From positions 20,369,523-20,433,522 of the forward strand of contig NC_070604.1 of the NCBI RefSeq assembly GCF_027172205.1: a DNA stretch of 64,000 bases, read 5' to 3'. A model generated the notes under the pieces. That model was not told where the DNA came from. It ran no database searches and saw nothing but the letters and a program-made list of their open reading frames with translations. The translations under genes were made by a program, and so were the position numbers. This stretch comes from Podarcis raffonei. Lineage: Eukaryota; Chordata; Lepidosauria; Squamata; Lacertidae. Of this stretch, positions 23,028 to 32,176 are shown one piece after another (positions within the stretch are counted from its first letter, which is position 1; each line of letters begins with the position of its first letter).

Positions 23028-23238
23028 ATTATTACATTAATATCCCTCCTTTCACCTAAGGAGCTCAAGGTGGCAAATGCAGTTCTGACACTTCCCTGTT
23101 TTATCTTCACAACAACCCTGCAAGGCAAGAAACTAAGAGTATCTGACTGGCCCAGGGTCAACCTGTAGGTTTCATGGCTGTGTGGAGATTCGAATCCGGG
23201 TCTCACAAATCCTAGTCCAACACTCTAAACAATATAAC
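23028..23238 (-). mobile_element. tRNA-derived SINE with LINE-like tail
   Basis: Reverse strand: tRNA-like head gttggactaggatttgtgag and cggattcgaatctccacaca, then body (catgaaacctacaggttgac, cctgcaaggc.gggttgttgtg) and tail (ggagctccttaggtgaaagg) ending in taataaataa. It is a second SINE family, distinct from the one ending in ttacctttacc. Confidence 0.75.
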
Positions 23239-23568
23239 CGGCTTGATATGTAACTGCGCTTTAAAAAACAAAAACAAAACCTTTCTACCTTATGTGCTCT
23301 ATCTGTTCGAGAGCTGCATTCATTGCCTCTTAACATTGTTTAAGAAATAATACCATTTCCCAAATCCGATAACCTGTTAGCAAATATATATGTAAATTAT
23401 TCATTTAGCTAGAGAAATGATGTTATTGTACAACCGTAACAAATTGTTGCATTTGAACCAATGATGTGGAAAACTGTATAATTCAATGAATGCAGATAGA
23501 TGAATTGTATTCGGGCTTGTATTAACCATGAGTGAAATTCTGCAGAGCCTTTTTTCCTGAGAACGTTT

Positions 23569-23721
23569 TTACTTCCTCATGTCTGGCAAGGCCCGTGGAA
23601 ATCCCCAGAGACGCATCCTACTTACACCTCCATCAGGAGCAAAAGTAAGTTTCACATGAGTAAACACATCCAGCATCTTTATGGCAGTACCATCAAAAAA
23701 ATGTCTCGTATGAGGTTTAAG
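23569..23721 (-). CDS. ALLC: ALLC exon 11 (C-terminus)
   Basis: Exon from ttctcccccag| to the TAA stop. It encodes [20 protein letters not shown] then [20 protein letters not shown] and [31 protein letters not shown] is the conserved last strand of the second allantoicase domain. The C-terminal tail is shorter than in mammals. Confidence 0.95.
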   Translation of the reverse strand, partial: LKPHTRHFFDGTAIKMLDVFTHVKLTFAPDGGVSRMRLWGFPRALPDMRK

Positions 23722-23907
23722 CTGGGGGAGAAAGAAGACAATAAATTTGGTAATAGTAGTTGCAGACAAGATTCTCATTCCAATCTTATATTTTTTTGTC
23801 TAGTTGTGTGTCGAGGTCCCCCAGCCACCCCCTAAATAAATCTAAATTCATACAGAATTTTTGTTTAAGATTTTTGGCATAATTTTGGCCACAACTATAT
23901 TAAAATA

Positions 23908-24149
23908 CAGTGGTACCTCATGTTAAGTACTTAATTCGTTCTGGAGGTCTGTTCTTGACCTGAAACTGTTCTTAACCTGAAGCACCACTTTAGCTAATGG
24001 GGCCTGCCGCTGCTGCCACGCCACCGGAGCACAATTTCTGTTCTCATCCTGAAGCAGAGTTCTTAACCTGAGGTAATATTTCTGGGTTAGCGGAGTCTGT
24101 AACCTGAAGCGTCTGTAACCTGAAGCGTATGTAACCCGAGGTACCACTG
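23908..24149. mobile_element. TA-flanked MITE (copy 2)
   Basis: cagtggtacctcatgttaag ... acccgaggtaccactg with TA on both sides (23906-23907, 24150-24151). Opposite orientation to the 2.7-kb copy. Lies in the last ALLC intron. Confidence 0.88.
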
Positions 24150-24159
24150 TACATAAATG

Positions 24160-24835
24160 TGAGTGGTTGCTTAGGCATTGGTTCCAACTATCTGTCCCCG
24201 TCCAGGGACAGAACTGACTTCCGGATTCCAGCGAAAGCCAGTAAGGGAAAACAATATTGGGGAGAGAATGGAGCCGGGCACCAGACCCTCACCTCTCCCC
24301 GCATGCTCCCGGGGGCTTGGGCGACCCAAGCCCCAGACTAGGGATTTGGATGAAAGCATAGCAAGCCCCTCGATTCCTTTAACGGAATTCCCTTGCAGCA
24401 GCAGCATTGGAGGGGCAGGCACTGCCAACCACATCTCCACCAACCAAAAATTAACCAATTCCTAACCGCAACCTTACGAGTTGTGACGATTTGCTATGCA
24501 GTAGGCAAAGACCAAATAGCACCAGCCAATCTGCCAAATGGACAAAATTCCTACTGGGCCCCTGCCCCAAAAGCAGACGACCCCATGACAGGCATAGCAA
24601 TGTCAAACGCAACAACCATAAATTAGGGAGGGTGGGCGGGCGATCCGATGCACGCAGCAAAAGAGACTGAAAAAGGCTACATGCCAAGAATACATAACCT
24701 TCGGGCCAACCCTCTAAATGGTAGCATCAAAATCCCCCCAACAACCCAAATTGGCCCAATCACAGTCATGGCCATCCAAATGGTCCCGCCCAGGAACCAA
24801 GAAGGGGTGTCCTGTTAGACCCCACCGCAACACAT
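24160..24835. other. Unassigned C/A-rich block, possible degraded repeat
   Basis: A roughly 670-bp stretch with composition unlike the surrounding AT-rich intron (C- and A-rich on plus). No long frame has known motifs, and I see no inverted ends or target duplications. It may be part of an interspersed element I do not recognise. Confidence 0.35.
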
Positions 24836-24981
24836 GCTCTCCATGAAGGAGAACATGCTTTGTGGATGTTGTATGTTTGTGGCTTTTGTTTTTCTGGAAC
24901 TCATATTGCTTTTTGTAAAGTGCTTCCCACCCATAATACAGATATATTCATATTCAGTTGATCTAGAGATTCATAGCTGAC

Positions 24982-25109
24982 CTTTGTTGCAGGTACCAGC
25001 GTGTTCCATTTTGGACTTTGCTTCAAAGTCCACTTCTGTGCATTATATTCATTTTCTTCTTCTGTACTCAAAATACAGGCCTCAAGTTTAAATGTATCTG
25101 GAAAGTTTC
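24982..25109 (-). CDS. ALLC: ALLC exon 10
   Basis: A 128-bp exon between tactattag| and |gtcagctat. It completes a Gly codon and encodes NFPDTFKLEACILSTEEENE, then YNAQKWTLKQSPKWNTLVPATK. This matches the NAPDSCK.DGCILTTQEEE...QKW.LP..KW.PLLPVTK region of vertebrate ALLC. Confidence 0.93.
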
Positions 25110-25650
25110 CTAATAGTAAAATATAATAAAATAATTGAATGTGATATACTAATAGTTCCTTCCAAATAAATTAGGGCTGCAATCTTATATACACTTACCC
25201 AGGAAGAAGTCCCATTCAACTCAGTAAGTATTACTTCTGAGTAAAGAGATATATGGTTGCATTTTAAGGTTGGAACCCTTTGCACACTTGCTGAGGTAAA
25301 ACTCCACTGAATTCAGTGATAAGAGGGTCCCCCCTCCCCCAAATAAACATGCTTAGGATCATACTGCACAGATTATATAGTAATACCCTGTGGCATTTTC
25401 AAAGGTGAAATATGAATATTACCCACTACAGTCTGCTTCTTAAAACATCTGCCTGATTGTTACAGCTTGAAAGGAGGGACAAATTTTTAAAACATTCATT
25501 ATGCTCGATTTAATATAACAAAATCTGCTGAATTTTAACAAAATCTTCCATATCTATCTATCTATTTGGACCAAAATCTTTGGAAACACATTGAAGAGTA
25601 GTAAACTTTTCACAGAGTTATCTAGGTAAAGAGGGTTTGACATAAGACTA

Positions 25651-25785
<135 letters not shown>

Positions 25786-26126
25786 TTAAAAGGAAGACTT
25801 TTTTTTAGTGGTTGATTCCCCCTTGTGATCCACTCGTATATTAATATCCATTTGTGGGGGATCCCAATACGCAGCAGTTTCAATGTTATCTCCTTCGCTC
25901 AAAAAACTGCATTTTGTCTGGAAACGTATTGTTTCAATATACTGTTGTGTGTGTTCGTTGTTATGGGAAGCATCATACAGATCAATAAAACACTTTAATG
26001 ACAGGAAATAGCTGAAGAATACTGAAAATCTTACATTCATTGCAGCTTCTAAAGATCAGTGTTCTTCTGTGTATGAATTATGTTTAGGAATTGGATAGGA
26101 GTTGTTATAAATAATTTGTTTCTTAC

Positions 26127-26200
26127 CTTTAAAATGGGTGGCCTTTGCAGATTTCTGCTTGTTTCCCATCCATCTTTCATGGACTTTGCTCTTCCTGGCC
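26127..26200 (-). CDS. ALLC: ALLC exon 8
   Basis: A 74-bp exon between gacgggttag| and |gtaagaaac. It encodes PGRAKSMKDGWETSRNLQRP then PILK, the AKSM.DGWETARRLDRPPIL motif of ALLC. Phase 1 in, phase 0 out. Confidence 0.95.
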
Positions 26201-26970
26201 CTAACCCGTCACCAAAACAAAAGAATAGAGACACTATATAGAGAGAATAACTCAAAAGTCTTAACTATGAATCACCTTATTCCTTAATTTTATATGTTCT
26301 AAAGTGATTTTTTTCTGAACTTAGTAGGGCTATCTATTGATGAGATAAACCTCAGCTAATTAACTGTAAATATTGTAATTGGTCACTTAATGATGATTTT
26401 TTAATTAAATTTCTTTAACAATAAAACAACAGTTTCCAAGGGAAAAAATGTTTTAGCCAGGTTCCAAAGAACCACACAATTAGTTCTGCATACCCAATAG
26501 GGATTTGGACTTGTGCATATTAAACATTAATTCGAGTGAAGTTTCAAAATGAGTTTCTGATATGGCATATCAACCTGCTGTTCAAATACAAGGGTGTCCA
26601 AATTTTCACTAAGCACATTCCTGTACTTATGGGTTCCCTAATTAATAAGAGGCATGTTTGTAGCTGACAAAACCATTTTCAATTAATTGATCAAACTAAT
26701 TCAATAACTAAATATTGCAACCCAGAATTTAGTGTTCGTGGCAGATCACATTTGATTTTCATCCATATTGCAGATAATACAAATCCTTCATCTAGACATG
26801 ATTTTTACTCTGTTCCTTTATATATATATATTTTCCTTCATTTTCTATGACCATGTGTTTGGAATTCTACTATAAATAGCAAAGGAGTCTGAAGATTTAT
26901 AACTGCCAGGCAAAAAGCAGTCGTGGGAAACAAGAGGAATCCAAGAACAGGCTGTTTAGGGGAACCAATA

Positions 26971-27212
26971 CAGTGGTACCTCGGGTTAAGTACTTAATTC
27001 GTTCCGGAGGTCCGTTCTTAACCTGAAACTGTTCTTAACCTGAAGCACCGCTTTAGCTAATGGGGCTTCCTGCTGCTGCCGCGCCACCGCAGCACGATTT
27101 CTGTTCTCATCCTGAAGCAACGTTCTTAACCTGAAGCACTATTTCTGGGTTAGTGGAGTCTGTAACCTGAAGCGTATGTAACCTGAAGCATATGTAACCC
27201 GAGGTACCACTG
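26971..27212. mobile_element. TA-flanked MITE (copy 3)
   Basis: cagtggtacctcgggttaag ... acccgaggtaccactg between TA dinucleotides (26969-26970 and 27213-27214). About 240 bp and very similar to the 23.9-kb copy. Confidence 0.9.
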
Positions 27213-27747
27213 TACTGTGTTAAAGACTAGTGGTTCTCTGTTCCCCTGCTTTGTAATAAGTCTTGGAAGAAAGAAATACCACAAATTACATTCTCCTCAG
27301 AAGGAAGCTGAATGTGTGAACCACTACCCACTGCAATTTCCTGATGCTAGAGGAAATGAGGAGTGTGAAAAAATATATCTGAAAAATTATATCCAAAATT
27401 CTCTGCCTTGCTCTGCCCATTCATCTACTGTACCTATAAACTGGAGAAACTATTTTCAGCTGGGCAAAATATCATGCTTAACCAATGTCATTGGACTCTC
27501 AGCTAAAACAGAATGGAATTCACCAAACACTACTGCTTGCACCATGCCTGTTTATTTCACTTGGGTTTACTGAGCATAAGTGCCATTAATGGGCGTAGTA
27601 TTTTATGGATTATTCCCATAAACAACAATTGTGAGGGATTGTTTAGCGGTTCACTAAAAAGTTGACAGCTTAATTTCACGAAAACATCACGCTGCATTAC
27701 ATGAAACCAAATCAATGGCTATAAACAAAGCCTGGTGTGATTCTTAC

Positions 27748-27844
27748 CTAAAATATTCCCAGGATGGCCTAACTGAGCATCACTGTATCCAACACAGACA
27801 CCTCCGTTCACCATTGCCACCAAATCACTCAAGTGGTTCAGCAG
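27748..27844 (-). CDS. ALLC: ALLC exon 7 (5' boundary uncertain, SINE-fused)
   Basis: Encodes LLNHLSDLVAMVNGGVCVGY then SDAQLGHPGNIL, ending at |gtaagaatc. From DLVAM onward it matches ADLV.IA.GGVCVGFSNA.FGHPNNIIG of other vertebrates. The residues before that (LLNHLS) do not match the TGQKDWTA...KEPA stretch expected, and the acceptor tacatgcag| lies in the SINE head to its right. The phase-0 start fits exon 6 only because the missing block is also phase 0. Confidence 0.75.
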
Positions 27845-27931
27845 CTGCATGTAGAGTAGCAGAGATGTGAACCCAGTTCACTGGATTATGAGTCTACCAC
27901 TCTTAACCACTACACCACACTGGCTCTCTTT
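27842..27931 (-). mobile_element. tRNA-derived SINE head, truncated, abutting ALLC exon 7
   Basis: Reverse strand reads gagagccagtgtggtgtagt ggttaagagtggtagactcataatc, then gggttcacatctctgctactctacatgcagctgct. From memory this is the head of a common squamate SINE. The SINE body and tail are absent, and exon-like ALLC sequence follows directly. Confidence 0.65.
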
Positions 27932-28254
27932 GGAGAAACAAGCCATGGCTTGTTGGGTGGTCTGGGATAACTCATAGTTAACTTGTGGTTTAACAACTCA
28001 TTCCTTATCATTATTTGTAAAGTAGGCTTTAGAGATTGGGGCTGCAGAGACAGCTGTGGGTAAATAAATTGAGAAAGAGGGGATATGTGGGAGATGGTTC
28101 AGAGAAGCAGAAGATAGTATAGAGTTCAGAAGCATAATAGGCCTTTATCCCCATTGGTTGCTGCTAGTCACTCCCTATATGTGGCACCTACATCGTGCAG
28201 CCTATCCCCTTTCCCCACCTTCGTATTTTGCAGATGCCAAGAGGCAATTTCATT

Positions 28255-28446
28255 GGGACGCAGGTGGCGCTGTCGTCTAAACCACTGAGCATAGGGCTTG
28301 CCGATCAGAAGGTCGGCGGTTCGAATTCCTGTGACAGGGTGAGCTCCCGTTGCTCGGTCCCTGCTCCTGCCAACCTAGCTGTCCGAAAGCACGCCAGTGC
28401 AAGTAGATAAATAGGTACCGCTCCACACTAATAGGTGGTGAAGGTA
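28255..28446 (+). mobile_element. tRNA-derived squamate SINE (copy 3, 3'-truncated)
   Basis: Head gggacgcaggtggcgctgtc, cttgccgatcagaaggtcgg, cggttcgaattcctgtgaca; the body stops after ataggtaccgctcc. It lies in the ALLC interval where an exon is missing. Confidence 0.85.
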
Positions 28447-28546
28447 GTCTAAAATAATGTGCCTTAACATTTTGATAAAACACGGCAATTTTAGTGCAAT
28501 AACTCAGTGTTATCTGGTGCTTTTCCTACACAGGCATCCCAGTTAC

Positions 28547-28626
28547 CTCCTTGACAATCCTCAGCTCTTCATCCGAAGCGGCTGTGCCTATTCTGTTCCC
28601 TCTTGCTGGCAGCGCTGGTACCTCCT
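28547..28626 (-). CDS. ALLC: ALLC exon 6
   Basis: An 80-bp exon between gtctttgcag| and |gtaactggg. It encodes EVPALPARGNRIGTAASDEE then LRIVKE, like DKLPEIPERGSRMGAAAT.EEFEAIAE of other vertebrates. Ends in phase 0. Confidence 0.93.
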
Positions 28627-29078
28627 CTGCAAAGACAATATGCCCAACAGAAATTTAAGCAGATAATGTGGGCATAATCAAAACCTCTTCCACATCCACT
28701 TCTGAAAAGCTAATTGTTTAGATTCACTATTTTATCTCGTAAAATATTATATTAGCAACAGGGTATCTACTGTAGGGCTAAGGGGGCGGGGGTCCTTTGG
28801 GGAGACTAAAGAGCAAACTAAACATGACTTTGAACACCACACGCAGAAACATGAAAAAATGAAAAGCTGCTGATATGTGAGAGACAGCAACCGCTTCCAT
28901 CATTGCCAACACGACCATTGCCGTTTACTACATTGATACTGCTGGGGTAAAGAAAGCTTCTGTCAGGATGTCCCTGTGATGGCGATGAGGTTGGAATTAG
29001 CACAACGTAACAGCATGAGGGATAACTGCATCATAATCAGTACACACTCCTAATCACATATGTGCCATTTCAGACATT

Positions 29079-29203
29079 GAATCATAGAATTGTATGGTGG
29101 GAAGGGACCATGCAGAAATATTTTTGCCTGACGTGGGGGTCGAACCCACGACTCAGATTAAAAATCTCATGCTCTACCAACTGAGGCATCTGGATACCCT
29201 TGC
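29079..29203 (-). mobile_element. tRNA-Lys-like SINE with CR1 tail
   Basis: Reverse strand: cctcagttggtagagcatga, a T-rich anticodon-like loop (gatttttaatctga), gtgggttcgacccccacgtc and aggcaaa, then ctgcatggtcccttcccacc and ...acaattctatgattc. The tRNA part resembles tRNA-Lys, but the 5' acceptor strand does not pair with the 3' strand. The CR1-like (ATTCTATG) end marks it as a SINE rather than a working tRNA gene. Confidence 0.75.
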
Positions 29204-29458
29204 TGTTCATTTATAGTCAGCATAGCTCTGTGCCGGTAACTATCCACATATAATATAAAAAATAAGCAGAGTCATGAATGGTGAAACATTACTATGACTT
29301 TTTGATCTCCGGTGCCTGTATTAGTCCCTAGAAATCCTGTGCCCGGTAGCTAAACCTGAAAAAGTCTCCTTCACACTTTCCCAATAGCCAATCCCTCCTG
29401 CTGAGGGTCCATGTTTGGCTTCCCTTGCCCCCTCCATGACTTTTCATAATCTCTAGCC

Positions 29459-29830
29459 CAGGTACAGTGGTACCTCGGGTTACAGACGCTTCAAGTTACA
29501 GACGCTTCAGGTTACAGACTCCACTAACCCAGAAATAGTACCTCGGGTTAAGAACTTTGCTTAAGGATGAGAACAGAAATTGCGTGGCAGCAGCAGCAGG
29601 AGGCCCCATTAGCTAAAGTGGTGCCTCAGGTTAAGAACTGTTTCAGGTTAAGAACGGACCTCCAGAACAAATTAAGTTCTTAACCCGAGGTACCACTGTA
29701 CAGGCAAACTTGGCCCTCCAGATGTTTTGGGACTACAATTCCCATCATCCCTGACCACTGGTCCTGTCAGCTAGGGATGATGGGAGTTGTAGTCCCAAAA
29801 CATCTGGAGGGCCAAGTTTGCCAATGCCTG
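29459..29830. mobile_element. Fold-back hAT MITE (copy C) split by a TA-MITE
   Basis: The outer flanks are perfect 8-bp duplications ctctagcc (29451-29458 and 29831-29838). The left end cagg is separated from the rest (caggcaaacttggccctcca ... gccaagtttgccaatgcctg) by a TA-flanked MITE. The hAT insertion therefore came first. Confidence 0.8.
29465..29698. mobile_element. TA-flanked MITE (copy 4), inside a hAT MITE
   Basis: cagtggtacctcgggttaca ... acccgaggtaccactg with TA at 29463-29464 and 29699-29700. It was inserted about 6 bp from the left end of the older hAT element. Confidence 0.9.
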
Positions 29831-30008
29831 CTCTAGCCCTAGGCCTTGAAGAAAAGTTTCTCTCAATGATGCTTATCTCCCACTGGGTTTCAGGCAATGT
29901 GACTGTTCTCCTGATGTTGCTGCCGCTAGGATCCCTTTCCTGTCACCTTTCCGTGTTCTGATACAGCGTAATCAGAACCTCTACAAAGTTCTTGAGATCT
30001 TAAGTTAC

Positions 30009-30134
30009 CTGGCTTCAAGCAAGCAGCTTGGATTGATATCTGAGGAGCGCAGTTTCCAGCAAAGTAAGATGTGTCTGCCTCAAACCCATAAATCGTACCT
30101 GGCACCCCCAGCTGAATGATGCACCAGTCATGAC
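30009..30134 (-). CDS. ALLC: ALLC exon 5
   Basis: A 126-bp exon between gcgtcttag| and |gtaacttaa. It encodes [20 protein letters not shown] then [51 protein letters not shown] is highly conserved in allantoicase domain 1. Two substitutions at usually fixed sites (Asp-to-Glu/Ala around 'GFEAD') are visible. Confidence 0.95.
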
Positions 30135-30287
30135 CTAAGACGCAAAGGAAGAACCTTTAAAATGCAACACCCAACCAAAGTTAATATATGTAGATTTAGG
30201 AAATTTTCCATCCTATTTATTTACAAGATTCCTTACCCACCTTTCGCCATAATCTCAGAATTTTTTTCAGAAAAGAAAAGTCTTCTA

Positions 30288-30407
<120 letters not shown>

Positions 30408-31018
30408 CTAAGCAACCATATATATAAAAAAGACCAAGGTAGTGCTTGCATTATGCCCTTCATTATAATAAGGTTTAAAGCTGACAGAAGTACAAACCTA
30501 TATGTTTATAGTAGGTGCTTCAGAATGCCTTGATTCGGGGGTTTTGTGTTCGTTGTGTGAAATGAACCAAATTAAAAGTGAACTGGGCAAGGGGAGGGCT
30601 AGTGGGCTGGCTAGCCACCTATGGCCATTCCCTTGAGATTGGTGTCAGTCTGAAAAAGGCCTAGCACAGCAGCTGCCATATAGTGGTGCCATTGAGGATG
30701 GAATTCAATTCAGAAATGCGGTGGGCTACGACTCCAAATGAAGCAGAGCTAGTTTATAAGGGGAGCCCTTGTAATGTAAGGCCATTTGAAATAAGTGAAG
30801 TTGCACACCATTACCACCTAAAGAGACACTCTTCCATGTACAGTCATTAAGGCCAGAGTCTGAAAATATCTAACTGCTGTATATTATCACTACCACAATT
30901 GGCCAAATGCTTATTCTTATACAAAGGAAAGGAAACTCTGTAGAGTGTGGCCCCCCAAACTTTTCACAGCTTGGAAAAGGCAATTGTGCAACAATACCTT
31001 AAGCATTAGAATGTTAAT

Positions 31019-31080
31019 TGGCCTTTATTTATCTATTAAATTTATATACCACCCTTGATCAGTGGATCGCAGTGGCCTTT
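31019..31080 (-). mobile_element. LINE 3'-tail fragment
   Basis: cctttatttatctattaaatttatataccacccttgatc is the inverted 'gggtggtatataaattta...' end of CR1/L2-type elements. Short and degraded. Confidence 0.45.
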
Positions 31081-31136
31081 ATCACCAGAATACATCTGCA
31101 ATCCAAAGAAGAGCCATATAGATATTGCATACCTAC

Positions 31137-31187
31137 CTTTAAGAGATTTTCTGCAGGAGCAAAAAAGTCATCCGTTGCAAATAAAAC
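31137..31187 (-). CDS. ALLC: ALLC exon 3
   Basis: A 51-bp exon between tattttgtaaag| and |gtaggtatg. It encodes VLFATDDFFAPAENLLK, the signature KI/VLFATDDFFAPAENLLK motif of the first allantoicase domain. In frame at both ends. Confidence 0.95.
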
Positions 31188-31279
31188 CTTTACAAAATAA
31201 AAAAAAGAAGCATGAATTACAGCTGCAATTTACATGTAACTACTAATTTTATTTTACATGCGACATTGGAAATCTCTTT

Positions 31280-31460
31280 GAGATTAGGCAGGCTGGTATG
31301 AGGGACAGGGCCTTCTCAGTGATGGCCCCCCAAGTTATGGAATTCCTTTCCCTGAGACATACTTTCAGCCCTCACCTTGGTTTTTTACGTGAGCTCTAAA
31401 ACTGCATTTGTTCAAAATGAGTTTTAGTGGGGGGGGGGGTTTCAATGAGTAGTGAATTCT
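31280..31460 (+). mobile_element. CR1/L2-type LINE 3' fragment (degraded)
   Basis: aggcaggctggtatgagggacagggccttctcagtgatggccccccaagttatggaattcctttccctga matches the same segment as the 17.2-kb LINE end (gggccttttctgcagtggctccccgtctgtggaatactctcccc). A (TCA/TTA)n microsatellite follows at 31541-31580. Confidence 0.6.
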
Positions 31461-32105
31461 GTTTTTTAATCTTTACCAGAATGGCTTGCTGGATACATTG
31501 GATATCTTGAAATGAATCAAATGCTACAGATGAATTATTATCATCATCATCATCATCATCATTATTATTATTATTATTGCTATTATACTTATCGTGTTCT
31601 ATATTTGATATGGTTTTAAATTGCTTAAGGTGCTGTAGGATGATATCCAGTTGCACCAGCTTGCTCACGCCACATAACACAAAAGGCAAATCCAATGGGT
31701 GTCTTGTATGTGAGAAAGAGACTACACAAATCCTAGTTCAACTGCTATTATTATTGCCTCAATAACACTTAAACTTGTGCACCTGTGATACCATTTGCAC
31801 AAGAACATCAACATTACACTTGAAAGTGTGCAATTGTATCTGTAGCCCTACAGGAAGGAGCTGCTTTTGATTTAATATTTTATGCAGCACTTTTATTTGA
31901 AAATGCTATCAAAATTAATTATGGAAATCTATTGTTTCTATTACCAAAATATTTTCAAACAGACAAACACATCTTGGTATCATAATAATTAGGATAACGA
32001 CTTTATATCTCTAGAAGTTAGTTTTTAAAAAAATAAATTTACAAAAACTAAACATCATCTGCTTTTATGAACCTCTCTTGTTTCGGTGAATTTCTTTGAA
32101 TTTAC

Positions 32106-32176
32106 CTTCCCTCCTACAGATTCGCATCCCAAGTCATTCAGATGCAGGAAGTCAGGTAAAACATTGCCCTTTTTTT
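32106..32176 (-). CDS. ALLC: ALLC exon 2
   Basis: A 71-bp exon between catctctcag| and |gtaaattca. It encodes KKGNVLPDFLHLNDLGCESV then GGK after a split codon. F.QLIDMASESVGGK is the corresponding N-terminal stretch in mammals. Phase 1 in, phase 0 out. Confidence 0.9.

Noticed and set aside
29121-29200. Functional tRNA-Lys gene
   Set aside because: The 5' and 3' acceptor strands do not pair and a CR1 tail follows; it is the head of a SINE.
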